A stretch of DNA of 23,588 bases from CAZDET01 sp964504335 (GTDB lineage Bacteria > Bacteroidota > Bacteroidia > Chitinophagales > Saprospiraceae): positions 1 through 23,588 of the forward strand of contig CAZDET010000069.1 in the NCBI GenBank assembly GCA_964504335.1, read 5' to 3'. Of this stretch, positions 7,215-17,400 are shown one piece after another. Each line of letters begins with the position of its first letter. The first letter of the stretch is position 1. A program made the translations under genes and the position numbers. The notes beneath the pieces were generated by a model that made no database searches, was not told the DNA's origin, and saw only the letters and a list, made by a program, of their open reading frames with translations.

Positions 7215-8669
7215 ATGCGCCCATTATTTACCTGTTTCCTGGCCATCCTGCTGATCGGTAATACCCTGTCTGCCCAGGCCCCTCAAAAAGATTACTCCCA
7301 GGCTTTTCAGCTTATCGAAGTATGGCTCGAAGCTCAAAAGGACTATGAACAGCTTCCCGCACTCACTGCCACCGTCGTAGAAGATCAGGCCGTACTCTGG
7401 TCCGGCGGATTCGGCAAGGCCAACCTCGAAAACCATACCGAGGCCGAAGCCTCCACCCTTTTCAGCATTTGCTCGATCTCCAAGTTATTCACTGCGGTCG
7501 CCATCATGAAACTCTACGACGAGGGGAAGCTGCGCCTCGACGACCGGGTCGACGATCTCCTACCCCACTACAATTTGGCTCAAAAGTACCCGGAAAGCGG
7601 CCCGATTACCGTCCGCGCTCTGCTAACACACTCTTCGGGCCTTCCGCGCGAAGCTGCCTACCCCTACTGGACCGGGCCTGATTTTCCGTTTCCCACCCAG
7701 GCACAGGTCGACGGGGCACTAGGCAAGCAGGAAACGCTCTACCCAGCTTCCACCTATTTCCAGTACAGTAACCTCGGCCTGACGCTCCTCGGCGAAATCG
7801 TTACCGAGGTTTCGGGGCAACCCTACGAGGAGTTCGTCCGCCAACACATTCTGGAGCCTCTCGACCTGGCCGACACCCGCACGGAGCTTCCCCAGGATTT
7901 GTATGGCGATCAGCTAGCCATCGGCTACACTCCCCTGAATCGGACTGGTAATCGGGAAAAGGTCAATTTCTTCCAGGCTAATGGCATTACGGCCGCAGCC
8001 GGCTATTCTTCCAATGTGTTGGATCTCGGGAAATTCGCCTCCTGGCAGTTTCGCCTGCGGGATTCTACCGTCACCGAAATCCTCAAGCCTTCTACCCTCA
8101 AATTCATGCAACAAGTGCACTGGACCAACCCCGATTGGAAGAATACCTGGGGCCTGGGCTTTAGCGTATACAAGGGACGCGGAGGCCGTACCTGGGTCGG
8201 GCACGGGGGCTCCTGCCCGGGCTATCGGTCTTCCCTCCAGTTGGATTTGAAAAACAAGCGCGCCTATTCCGTGATGATCAATGCCGGAGGTAGCAATCCG
8301 GGAAAGTACATCCAAGGCATTTGCGAAATTCTCGATAAGGTCAAAGCAGAGAATACCCAAAAGGATGCCGGACCTACGGCAGACCTACAGGAATACACTG
8401 GTTATTATTCGCTTACCCCTTGGTGGAGCGAGGCCTACCTGATGCCCTGGGGCAAGGATCAGTTGGTAACCCTTTCCCTCCCGTCCGATTCTCCGAAAAG
8501 CGCCATGACCTTCTACAAACATGTCGAAGGCGATACCTTCCGCCGCATGCGCGACGACGGCGAATTAGGAGAAACCCTCGTATTCGGGCGCGATGAGGGC
8601 GGGCAAGTGGTGCAGTTTACCCGGCATAATAACATCACGCTAAAGATCGATCGCTCTGCCCCGAATTGA
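7215..8669 (+). CDS. Secreted serine hydrolase, class C beta-lactamase family
   Basis: The 484-residue protein begins with the signal peptide MRPLFTCFLAILLIGNTLSA, then QAPQ. The catalytic motifs of the class C beta-lactamase/D-Ala-D-Ala peptidase fold are present: S87-I-S-K90 in SICSISKLFTAV, Y184-S-N186 in QYSNLGLTLLGE, and H330-G-G in VGHGGSCPGYRS. After about residue 385 a C-terminal beta-rich extension (EYTGYYSLTPWW...) resembles the lipocalin-like tail common in these proteins. Known members are peptidases, esterases and D-amino-acid amidases acting in the periplasm or outside the cell. A true beta-lactamase role is not implied. It converges on the STAND gene, only 16 nt away at the 3' end, with no clear terminator between them. 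Confidence 0.92.
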   Translation: MRPLFTCFLAILLIGNTLSAQAPQKDYSQAFQLIEVWLEAQKDYEQLPALTATVVEDQAVLWSGGFGKANLENHTEAEASTLFSICSISKLFTAVAIMKLYDEGKLRLDDRVDDLLPHYNLAQKYPESGPITVRALLTHSSGLPREAAYPYWTGPDFPFPTQAQVDGALGKQETLYPASTYFQYSNLGLTLLGEIVTEVSGQPYEEFVRQHILEPLDLADTRTELPQDLYGDQLAIGYTPLNRTGNREKVNFFQANGITAAAGYSSNVLDLGKFASWQFRLRDSTVTEILKPSTLKFMQQVHWTNPDWKNTWGLGFSVYKGRGGRTWVGHGGSCPGYRSSLQLDLKNKRAYSVMINAGGSNPGKYIQGICEILDKVKAENTQKDAGPTADLQEYTGYYSLTPWWSEAYLMPWGKDQLVTLSLPSDSPKSAMTFYKHVEGDTFRRMRDDGELGETLVFGRDEGGQVVQFTRHNNITLKIDRSAPN

Positions 8670-8685
8670 GCCGACCGGCACGGAT

Positions 8686-11600
8686 TTACCGATTATTGAT
8701 CAATCCATCTTGCTGCCCTTCTTCGAACGAATAGACTTTTCCTTCCTCCGGCTGGATGAACTCATCAATATCTTCCAAATGCCACCATTTTACCAGACCG
8801 TCGGTACCCAAGGTGAGGACCTCGGCATTCGATAGGAAAAAGGCCTGTACGATGGGCGCGCCGTGGTCGATGAGGCTCATTTCCTCCCGGCCCTCAGCGT
8901 TCCACAATCGGACGGTCCCGTCCTGGCTGGCGGTTAGAAAGCGCCGTTGCTTCTCATTCGGAGAAAAGGCAACGTAATTGATATCAGCCGTATGCCGCTG
9001 CCGCGGTTCGGAGGAAGTATTCACCAACCTAAACACGAAGCTATTGTCTTTGCTGCCCGTGAGCAGGTATCGCCCATCCGGAGATAGCGCGACGCTTAGA
9101 ATGGCATCCGTGTGCACGACCGAGTCGATGACCGATAGTTGCCGGTTGCTTTTGTCTAGTTCCCACAGAAAAGCCTTATTGTGGCCCTCCGCAACGGTTA
9201 AAATCCGCAGGTTTCCTGCCTGGTTACAGAGAGCCGCCGCCCGAAGCTTCGGCGGCAGCTTACCGTATTTGACGTAGTTGTTGCTGCCTGGGCCGTTTTT
9301 TTTCCAAATGCCGGCCGAATCTCGTCCTTTGGTAAGCAGGAAGAGTCCGTCGTCTGATACGACCGTTCCGCTAATGGCGGTAACGGTTGTATCTTCCAAC
9401 AATGCACTGACTTCACCCTCCGGGCTCAGTAAGTATACCCGAGCACTATCGGCCAGCGTAATCAGTGCCTGGTCGCGGTTGGAAGGCAAAAACGTGATCG
9501 ATGAGATACGGTGAATCGGGATTTTAGGATTCATCGACTTCTCCTCTTCGAAATCATCTCCTGAATACAGGACGAGCTCGTTGGTGTTGTTCCTTTTACT
9601 TTTGAAAAGTAGCCTCCTCGGTTTGTGAACCGCCTGATTGTACGTAAGCAGAGAAATAAGGCGTGGCCCTTGCCGAATGGAATCGGTACGAATACGCTCC
9701 AGGGTCCACTTTTTGATCGTCTTATCTTCCCCGCCGGTAAATATTTCGCCTTCCTCAGAGCTGGTAATGGTTTGTACACCGTCGTTGTGCCCAAGCAAGG
9801 TTTTCTGCAAGGTTAGATCCGCGCTCCAGAGCTTGGCGGTTTTGTCGTCGCTGCTGGTCAAAATTTGCGTCCCGTCTTTGATAAACACCACATCGCGGAT
9901 CGCTTGCTGATGGGCCTCCCGGGAGAAGATGCCTTTCAGCGAGGTTCCCTGCAGTAAGTCCTTCGACAGTGGCCAGGTAATCAGCCGGCCGTCAGCCAAC
10001 CCGGCGACAAAACGCCCCTCGGTAGCCCTCCTATCGAATTCCATACTGACCACAACGGATTCTCCGGGAATACGTATACTATCGGGCCGTTCAAATCGGT
10101 CGAGTGGGGTTACGCGCAAGCTGGTATCCCGACTGGCGGCAACTATATAGCGGCGTTTGCCAAAGTCAACCACTTCGAAAGCGGTCGTTTGCGGTAGGTC
10201 AAACGTATCCACAGCCCACTCTCGCGCTACGGTCAATTTGCGCCATCGATATACTGCCTCCTCACCGGCGGCATACACAAAGGAGCTATCCTCAACCCGA
10301 TCAAAGAAAACGCCGAAAAGGGGCGTTGCATGCGCGAACACTTTGATGGTGTCGACCGTCCGGTCTGCTTGATCAATTTGCCAGATCTTGGCCGTCCCAT
10401 CCCTGCTACAAGTCATAAACGTCTTATCCGTCTTCTCGTCGTAGGCGCCTATCCAGTCGAGATCGGTGATTTCCTGTTGGTGCCGGAGCCCTTCCTCGAC
10501 TTTCAGTTCCTTCAGGCTATCCGATGTATAAAGGTTCAATAAATAGACGCCTCCATCCAAGCTACCCGCCAGTAAGTACTTGGCGTTATCCGACACGTCC
10601 AAATCGCTGATGCGGTCAATGTCCTGGTCGACTATTTCGAATTCATCCTGGTAAAAGGGAAAACGAGCACTATTGATCAGTACATCCGTAATGACATTGT
10701 TGGCCAGCGTATTATTAGGATCCTTGTCGATAGCTAGTTCCGCCAGCCGCAAGGCGCGCGTGCGATCGTAGGTAAGGGCATTGAGGGCCTGAGAACCGAT
10801 ATTATTTGCCTGCAGCAAGCGCGAGGAGCGCGTCCAGAATAAAGTCGAAACCACCAAACTGAGCAATAGGAACAAGCTGATGCTCGCCAGCAGAATCCCC
10901 AGACGCAGTTCGCGCTTGCGCACCTCGCGCTCGCTCAGCTCGTAGAATCGGGAGTGTTCACGGGATAACTCTTCCCTGACGCGGCCAAAATAGGGTTGGA
11001 TGTATTCCAAATCACCTTTGCTGAGCAGGACCCCCGCCTCCTGGTACGTTTCGTACTGAATCGATATGATATTCTTTACCCGGATAATGTTTTGCTCATC
11101 GCTAAACAGCAACGGGTAGAGCGCCTTGGCCAGGTTATCGTGAATGATTTCGATCCTGGTACGCTTGCTGACAACCGCCGTTGTTTCCTGCCCGTCAGGG
11201 TCGGATAAATTTCTCAGGATTTTGAATTTCAATAAATCCCGAATGCATTGCTCCGTGTATTCGGGCGGCACCTCGTGTTTGGTGAGCAAGTGTTGTACGA
11301 CTTCTTCCACCTCCCGCGACCGCTTGGTTTCCATTTCGGTGATCAGGTCCCGCAGCAACAGTTGCGGCAATCGATCGATCCCGGCTCGTTGCTTAAACCG
11401 ATAATTTTCATCTTCCAATTCCTTCTGGAGCCGCCTGGTAATCACCGTATCTACATATTTTATTTGCGCGACGAGCGCCTGGTCATAATAGATAGCACGG
11501 GTCGGGTTACCTTCCCGAAGGCGGCGCACTTCATCCTTGGCGTACAGTTCATCCATGAAGATTTGCAGCTTTCCCAAATCGACCCGGTTAACATCATTCC

Positions 11601-12300
11601 GCACCTTGGCAAGAATGGCGGCAATCAACTTATCCTGGTCTTCGTATTCATCGTCGGGCCCTCCGAGCTGGATACCGAGCTGTTGCGTCATTCCCCGAAC
11701 TACTTCCTCGAGCTGTTCGTGCCGCATGCGTTCTACGCGCATGCGATTGTAAAATAGCATGGGGATGGCCTCTTCGTAGCGATCCAGCTCGGCCAGGTAG
11801 TTTTCGTTGATACTCAAAATAATCTTACACTGAAAATTCGCATTCAGCAAACCCAGCAAGACGCTAAAAAACTGACCCTGTTCTTCCCGGTCACCGAGGA
11901 TGAACAACTCCTCAAACTGATCGAAAATCAAATATATAGGCCGGAATTTTTCCAGAAAGAGATGATGCACCTTTTCCCGAATGGAGCTATTGCGCAGTTT
12001 TTCCGATTCTTCGGAGGCCCTTCGCAATGCGATGGAGAGGGACTTATTGATGTTGTCCCCCTTGCGGATCATAATCGGAAACCAGTCACTTTCCTCGAAG
12101 GTATTGCCCAGCCCGCAACGAATCAAAGACGTCTTGCCGGCACCAGATGCGCCGTACAGCAAGACCAGGTTGGAAGCAAACGTTTTGTCGTAGAGCAACT
12201 TAACCTCCTGATCCCGCCCAAAAAACAACGACTGGTCCTTCTGGCCGTAGGATTCCCAAAGCAGAAACCCACGATTGCTCTTTTGAATTTGCTCGACCAT
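8686..12300 (-). CDS. nSTAND-type ATPase with one membrane span and C-terminal WD40 repeats
   Basis: I start at the ATG at 12300, which shares one base with the CHAT stop (TGATG). A GTG at 12303 is the alternative. The product is 1204 residues. An N-terminal FFGRDQEVKLL segment leads into Walker A GASGAGKT (50-57) and Walker B YLIFDQFEEL (Asp127). IILSINENYL follows, where family members usually have an Arg. A helical regulatory region extends to about 460, then basic EVRKRELR and one membrane segment (about 466-490). After a SQALNALTYDRTRALRLAEL linker come many WD40 blades to the C terminus (SRDGTAKIW, SSDDKTAKLW, GGEDKTIKKW, SQDGTVRLW). STAND ATPases are signal-triggered oligomerising switches. 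The positive-inside rule puts the ATPase in the cytoplasm and the WD40 part in the periplasm. It is last in the operon. Confidence 0.9.
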   Translation of the reverse strand: MVEQIQKSNRGFLLWESYGQKDQSLFFGRDQEVKLLYDKTFASNLVLLYGASGAGKTSLIRCGLGNTFEESDWFPIMIRKGDNINKSLSIALRRASEESEKLRNSSIREKVHHLFLEKFRPIYLIFDQFEELFILGDREEQGQFFSVLLGLLNANFQCKIILSINENYLAELDRYEEAIPMLFYNRMRVERMRHEQLEEVVRGMTQQLGIQLGGPDDEYEDQDKLIAAILAKVRNDVNRVDLGKLQIFMDELYAKDEVRRLREGNPTRAIYYDQALVAQIKYVDTVITRRLQKELEDENYRFKQRAGIDRLPQLLLRDLITEMETKRSREVEEVVQHLLTKHEVPPEYTEQCIRDLLKFKILRNLSDPDGQETTAVVSKRTRIEIIHDNLAKALYPLLFSDEQNIIRVKNIISIQYETYQEAGVLLSKGDLEYIQPYFGRVREELSREHSRFYELSEREVRKRELRLGILLASISLFLLLSLVVSTLFWTRSSRLLQANNIGSQALNALTYDRTRALRLAELAIDKDPNNTLANNVITDVLINSARFPFYQDEFEIVDQDIDRISDLDVSDNAKYLLAGSLDGGVYLLNLYTSDSLKELKVEEGLRHQQEITDLDWIGAYDEKTDKTFMTCSRDGTAKIWQIDQADRTVDTIKVFAHATPLFGVFFDRVEDSSFVYAAGEEAVYRWRKLTVAREWAVDTFDLPQTTAFEVVDFGKRRYIVAASRDTSLRVTPLDRFERPDSIRIPGESVVVSMEFDRRATEGRFVAGLADGRLITWPLSKDLLQGTSLKGIFSREAHQQAIRDVVFIKDGTQILTSSDDKTAKLWSADLTLQKTLLGHNDGVQTITSSEEGEIFTGGEDKTIKKWTLERIRTDSIRQGPRLISLLTYNQAVHKPRRLLFKSKRNNTNELVLYSGDDFEEEKSMNPKIPIHRISSITFLPSNRDQALITLADSARVYLLSPEGEVSALLEDTTVTAISGTVVSDDGLFLLTKGRDSAGIWKKNGPGSNNYVKYGKLPPKLRAAALCNQAGNLRILTVAEGHNKAFLWELDKSNRQLSVIDSVVHTDAILSVALSPDGRYLLTGSKDNSFVFRLVNTSSEPRQRHTADINYVAFSPNEKQRRFLTASQDGTVRLWNAEGREEMSLIDHGAPIVQAFFLSNAEVLTLGTDGLVKWWHLEDIDEFIQPEEGKVYSFEEGQQDGLINNR

Positions 12301-14210
12301 CACGCGGAGAATTTTTCCAGCATGGCTTCCATTTGTTTCACTACGATAGCGTAAGGATTCGCATTTCGCTTTCCGTAGACCGGACTAGCAGCAATGTTTG
12401 CTACCTCCAGATTATTTAAATAGGCATTCTGCACCACCGGCAAGAATCTTTGAAACAGCTCATCCTCATCTTCTTCTCTTCGGTTGTGAATGGCCAGGAA
12501 GCTTTCCTTATCCTCCAGCACATTGAAGATGTTGGAGTTGACCTTATAATAGTAGTAAGTGGATCCTTCCCGAAAAGCATACATGTAAATATTGAGCACG
12601 TCGGTGGTGTGCTTGAGAAAGGCATTTTCATCAATCAGCAAGGGGGTTAAATTAATTACCTCACCTTGGCACCGTTCGTCCTCCAGGTCATCGATGTGCC
12701 GCACCAGTAAAATGGAATCACAATTGGTGAAGCGCCGCAACTCCCGCGGACTCAGCCCCAGCATATCGCCGATTCCGTTGAGCTCACCCAGGCGGTGGAG
12801 GTAGCGAATTTCCGAATTGCGATAGTTGACAATTTGAATATCGCGAACCGCAATGAGTTTGTACTTTACCAAAAATGCGACCCGACTGAGCAGGATGGTG
12901 AGACTCGCCTCCGCGTCGTCGTAAAAATCGACGGCATCTTCCCAGTTCATGCGGTTTTCCTGAATACTGTCGCGCAACTCTTCCAACTCCAGATAGGCTT
13001 TGTGCAGGTCGCTTTGCTCATCCTGAAGTTCCTGCAAAAACGGTATCACTTCTTCCACCAGCGGTGGGGCATTGTTTTCGAAAAATTGATCGTAGGGCAG
13101 CTTTTCGAGATGACCCAAAAAATTGAAGATTGGGAAGCTTTTCCGATCCAGATTTAAGGCTTCTTCCAGCAAGGACCAATCCCGTTTCACTCCATTTTCC
13201 GGCTGCTCGTAAAATTGCGCCACGATCAGGCAAAACAACGTTTGGGAAGTAACCAGATAGGTGCTGGCAATTTGCCGGAGGCGCTCCGGTTGGAGTGTCC
13301 GCATGGCCACCAGCTTCTGAAATTGCGCACCGATCGGCCAGGGCAGGTTCTGTAAAATCAGGTAAAACCGCTGCTGATCGTTGAGGGTATTTCCGGAGGC
13401 ATCGACCAGCAAGCCTTCTTCGTTGGTAAGGTGGTCTCGCAGTTCCGAATCGAGAAACAGCATGGCATCCAATACGTATTTCAGGTATTGATTGGGCTGG
13501 AAATCGGCATCATCCGTGCGCATTTGCAGCCTCCGGGGCTTCACGGGCATGCGCCAGTCGAGTATGTCTGTGTGGTCCTTATGAACGTACAGCCCCCAGG
13601 GAAGGCTTTCCGTATCATCTTCTTCATCCATCAAGCCCCGCATCATCATGCTGCGATACTGGATAATGGCCGGCGCTTCGATGCCTTCGTACTTGGACAA
13701 CAACATGGCGGAAGCACTCTCAAACGCCCGCCGAACGGGCTGCCGCACGCTCAACCCCCGGTAAAACTCCCTGGAAAATTCGACGGCCTTCCCATCTTCG
13801 ATGGGTGCGGACGTTGCAATGACCGCCTTCACCCCCAATTCCATCAGGCGTTCGACCTGCGGCAGCGTCGAGCAGCCATTGAGAAATACCAGCTGCAGCT
13901 GGTCGCGTTGTTGCTCGAAATACGCGGCTAGTCCAGTTGCCTGGGCGTCGCCCTCCTCCAGCCGCAAGCCGTGCCCGCCGGCGTGCCCGCCGTAGTGAAA
14001 GATGGTAATACGCTGGTCAAAGCGCTGAAATATCCGGGCTACCTCTTCGAGCGTGGCGCTCTCCTCGCGGTACATCTCAATGACCCCCTTGTCGTGAAGT
14101 GTGGCAAAAATGTCATTGATTTGCTTGCTTTCTTTTTTCAGCAACGGCAAATGCGCATCGTCATCATTCGAAAAGGCAAAGATTGCCACAGGGGGGTGAG
14201 TGGAGTTCAT
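12300..14210 (-). CDS. CHAT-domain caspase-like protease with a long unrecognised C-terminal region
   Basis: The 636-residue protein begins directly with a CHAT domain (about 1-200): VAIFAFSNDD, then the histidine motif FHYGGHAGG (catalytic His76) and the cysteine motif LVFLNGCST (Cys113), then ELGVKAVIATSAPI and AVEFSREFYRGL. Both catalytic residues are present, so an active caspase/separase-type cysteine protease is likely. Residues from about 205 to 636 are mostly helical (RFYLILQNLPWPIGAQFQKL, TYLVTSQTLFCLIVAQFYEQ, LNGIGDMLGLSPRELRRFTN) and match nothing I can name. This part could be the regulatory or docking domain. There is no signal peptide or membrane segment. The stop overlaps the STAND start (TGATG). 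Upstream are a 71-nt gap with an inverted repeat and the small ORF. CHAT proteases act in prokaryotic conflict and cell-death systems. Confidence 0.88.
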   Translation of the reverse strand: MNSTHPPVAIFAFSNDDDAHLPLLKKESKQINDIFATLHDKGVIEMYREESATLEEVARIFQRFDQRITIFHYGGHAGGHGLRLEEGDAQATGLAAYFEQQRDQLQLVFLNGCSTLPQVERLMELGVKAVIATSAPIEDGKAVEFSREFYRGLSVRQPVRRAFESASAMLLSKYEGIEAPAIIQYRSMMMRGLMDEEDDTESLPWGLYVHKDHTDILDWRMPVKPRRLQMRTDDADFQPNQYLKYVLDAMLFLDSELRDHLTNEEGLLVDASGNTLNDQQRFYLILQNLPWPIGAQFQKLVAMRTLQPERLRQIASTYLVTSQTLFCLIVAQFYEQPENGVKRDWSLLEEALNLDRKSFPIFNFLGHLEKLPYDQFFENNAPPLVEEVIPFLQELQDEQSDLHKAYLELEELRDSIQENRMNWEDAVDFYDDAEASLTILLSRVAFLVKYKLIAVRDIQIVNYRNSEIRYLHRLGELNGIGDMLGLSPRELRRFTNCDSILLVRHIDDLEDERCQGEVINLTPLLIDENAFLKHTTDVLNIYMYAFREGSTYYYYKVNSNIFNVLEDKESFLAIHNRREEDEDELFQRFLPVVQNAYLNNLEVANIAASPVYGKRNANPYAIVVKQMEAMLEKFSA

Positions 14211-14242
14211 GTCGATCGTATGAGATTCAGGATGTCTTTCTG

Positions 14243-14278
14243 TACAATCCTAAATATACCCTATTTTTTCGGATTGTA
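14243..14278. promoter_or_regulatory. Inverted repeat around a promoter-like motif upstream of the CHAT gene
   Basis: TACAATCC (14243-14250) and GGATTGTA (14271-14278) are exact reverse complements 20 nt apart. Between them, on the minus strand at 14258-14251, is TATATTTA, which differs from the Bacteroidota -7 motif TAnnTTTG only in the last base. It lies 40-50 nt upstream of the CHAT ATG. It could be an internal promoter with an operator, or an RNA hairpin that controls the last two genes. No convincing -33 element was found. Confidence 0.4.
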
Positions 14279-14281
14279 TTT

Positions 14282-14440
14282 TCAGACCCCGCTTCCCCGA
14301 CCGGATGATTTGTTGACGAGGAAGCTGTCCGAAAGGAATTTTATATACTGGCCTTTCTCAAGAAAAATTAGCTTGTCATCCCAATCGAGGTAGTTCTTGA
14401 AGTCTACCTGAATGGGGCCCTTTCCCGGCAGTTTCCTCAC
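14282..14440 (-). CDS. Small 52-codon ORF between the TPR and CHAT genes, GTG start coupled to the TPR stop
   Basis: A GTG at 14440 overlaps the TPR stop as GTGA and opens 52 codons ending in TGA at 14282. The product starts MRKLPGKGPIQVDFKNYLDW and continues DDKLIFLEKGQYIKFLSDSF, ending LVNKSSGRGSGV. It reads like a folded protein: amphipathic, with alternating acidic, aromatic and aliphatic residues and no low complexity. It fills most of the gap between TPR and CHAT. The four-base overlap implies translational re-initiation. It has no signal peptide or membrane segment and I do not recognise it. It could be a small regulator or adaptor of the CHAT protease, or the remnant of a larger gene. 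Confidence 0.6.
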   Translation of the reverse strand: MRKLPGKGPIQVDFKNYLDWDDKLIFLEKGQYIKFLSDSFLVNKSSGRGSGV

Positions 14441-17400
14441 TCATACAACCCCATTGCGGTCACCGCTTTTCTAATACTTTCTTGCTTTAAATTCGATTTT
14501 CTCAATTTATACAAATCGTAGGAAACACGCTCTTTTAGCGATTTAAAGGAATCGAAACGGGAGTAGGGCTCATCTACGTATCGCTGATAGAGCGTCCGCG
14601 CAGTTTCCAGGTCGTCATTCAATATATGGGCCACAATTAATTTCGATACCAGCCAAAGTTGGTCCGGGCTGGCTTCCCATTCCTGCTCGAGGAGTGCCAA
14701 ACCTTCGGCAAATGCTCCGCTAAAGAGATGATAGGTAGCCAGGTTGCCGGCATAGATAACCAGTGCTCTCGGCCTGCCGCCTTGTTGGGAAGGAGCCAAT
14801 TGTTCGGCCTGCTCTCGCAACCGAAGTGCTAATTGTGCATGAAATATTAAATCATCGTATTCTTTCGTGGCGGCATACTTATGGCTATTCACTGCCCGCA
14901 AATTGATACTGGAGGCCGTTTGGGCAAGTAGCAGTCCATTGTCGGGAAGTGGTAGTTGAGCCAAGTCCCAATTCGACTTCCGGTAGCAATCGGCCAGTTG
15001 TAGAATGATTCGTTCGAAATCCGGTTTGAAATACATCAGAAATATCGACTGCTGTAAAAAGCGCTCGTATCCTTCAGCCGCAGATTGGTAGAGTGCTGGA
15101 TCGCCGGTCAGTTTGGCTCGTTCGTAGCTTTCGTGTAGCTGCCGCAAGCTGCGGATGCCTCCCAGCAGATCTTTGGGCATTCGACCGGGTCTGTCTAATA
15201 CTTTTCGCGCGCGCTTCAGCAGCTCGGCGTCCGGGATGGTACCGGCCACTTCCAGACTGTCCAAATCCCCCATAAATACCTCCCTGAAAGATTGTCCACT
15301 CTCTTCGTCGAATACGGAATTGTAGTATTCGGCATACAATCGTAGGGCACTGTCAAAATCCTCATTACCTAAATATCCCAGTGCCAGGTTAGTATTGATC
15401 CAAGTTTCATCCGGATCGATTCGCAACCCCAGATTGGCGTACCTAATGGCCTCTTCAAAATTTCCTAGTAGAGCATTATACCAGGCATTGTTTCCACTTT
15501 CAACAGCGAGTTGCTCCTTCAATTCATCTGACTCTGTGGCTAGCCAGATGTGTTCCGCCAATTCAACCTGCTTGTTACTGACTAGCATAACCGAATCATA
15601 CGATTCTAATTCTGCGTAGAGCTCTATCCAGGTATCGTATTCCTCAAGAAGCTCAATTGCCTTATCTACGACGAAGTATTTGCTGACCAAATCTTCTAAA
15701 ACCTCCAATCGTTTCTTCGAATAGTAAAGCGTACTCAGGTAGTCATTTCGGCTGTAAGACAAGCCGATCAACGTCTCCAAGTCTCGGTAGGCCAGAGATG
15801 CCAAAAATTCAGGATAGAAACTTTTCTGCAGAGCAGCCTCCCATTGCTCGATAATACTCATCCCGAGAATTATCTCCGCCATCCCCTCGTACTTTTGCAG
15901 AGTTTGTTTGCTATTTTCGAATACCTTGAGTAGGTTTTCTCTGTTCATGCCCTCCCGAAAAGTTCCATTCATCGCATAGTACATCCCATGAGCCAAGCCA
16001 AAAAACGTTCTATTGACCGAAAGGATGAGCTCAAAGGCTTGTTGATCTCTTTGGAATAGCGTATCTGTTTTCAAGTAACATTCATCTAATAGCGCAATGG
16101 CCTTCTCAAATGCTCCTTCCCGGCTGTAAAACACTCCCAACAAGCTGCCCATTTCAATGAAATGGGGCGTGTATCGATCCGGGTTAAGACGCATCAGTAC
16201 CCTACACTTCGCGATCGATACGTCAAGAACATCCCGGGATAGCTTCCAAAAGTTGCTACTAGTATCCGGAGTGGAAAACACCCAGGCAGAAAATCCCGAA
16301 AACGCCCCGACATACGAAAAAAGCATGTTGGCTTTCATGTCTGCTTGGGGAAGGATATCGTCAAATTCTGCGAGGCTATTCGGGTTATTTATAATCAGAT
16401 TAAAATTTGGCGCTGTAGATTGAACGGTGGCCAATTGTCGCTTTGTGATGGCAAACGCTTCCTCCAAATAAACGAGCACTCTGGCTTCAAAAGCTTCAAT
16501 ATCTTCTGCACTGATCTGCCCATCTCCCATGGAGATCTCCTCCAGCGATTTTAAAAAGAGGGAGATAGCAACAAATACCTCGTACATTTCACCGTTGCTC
16601 TGCGTCAGCTTTCTCGACAATTGCAGCAGGCTGTCCACGCCTCCTTCTTCCAGCGCCTGGTTGCCCGAAATCATGCCCCAGGCCAGATAGGGCTCGTATC
16701 TATCCGGCTGTTGATCAGCCAGTTGCCTGAAAATGTGAATTCCCTCTTTCGCAAAGGAAATATGGCTCGCCTCATCTCCCGAATACAAGTAAATAAGGCT
16801 CATCATCTGCGAAGCTACACCTAGAAAAGGTAGATAATCCTCGGGGTTTTTCTCTGCTAGCAGGGAGTAATTACCAATACATTTTTCCATGTATTCAATT
16901 GCCCTCGTGAATTCGGATCTGCCCAGATAGGTCGTAGCTATCAAAAATTGATTGTAGGCCAACAGTGGCAAATTGTCTTTTGAAAGCTCCAGTGATTTTA
17001 AATAGATATTAAGCGCTTTTTCCAACTGATACTGGCTCGTCAGGATATCCGCATATTCAAAATTATGTACGATGATGGTCGTATCGCTTGCCTGAATCGC
17101 CTTATCGTAGCTCTCGAACGCCCCCTCAAAATCCAGATCGGCCAACGCCATCTGCGCATCGAGCACGTAAGTGTTTGCGATGCCTTCAATTCGCTTTTGA
17201 GCGGCGGCCGTTAATTGGCGTCCGAGCTCCAGGCTACCTTTCGTTTCCGCTAATTGCCTTTCTAAATCCGCATTTTTGATGGTTGTTCTGGCTTCGTCGA
17301 TTTTATTTTCCTGAAACAGTTGGTAGGCACGGGTGTAAAAGGTGGGTTCTTCATCCAGATTGATGACAGCCAGTTTCCGGGCCAGGTTTTTATACTGTCG

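Noticed and set aside
11248..11757. Long plus-strand frames (169, 166, 138 codons) antisense to the STAND, CHAT and TPR genes
   Set aside because: The minus-strand genes carry clear domains at the same place. The antisense frames are by-products of codon bias.
12301..12303. GTG start for the STAND gene at 12303
   Set aside because: The ATG at 12300 forms a TGATG junction with the CHAT stop and is the more likely start. The GTG cannot be excluded.
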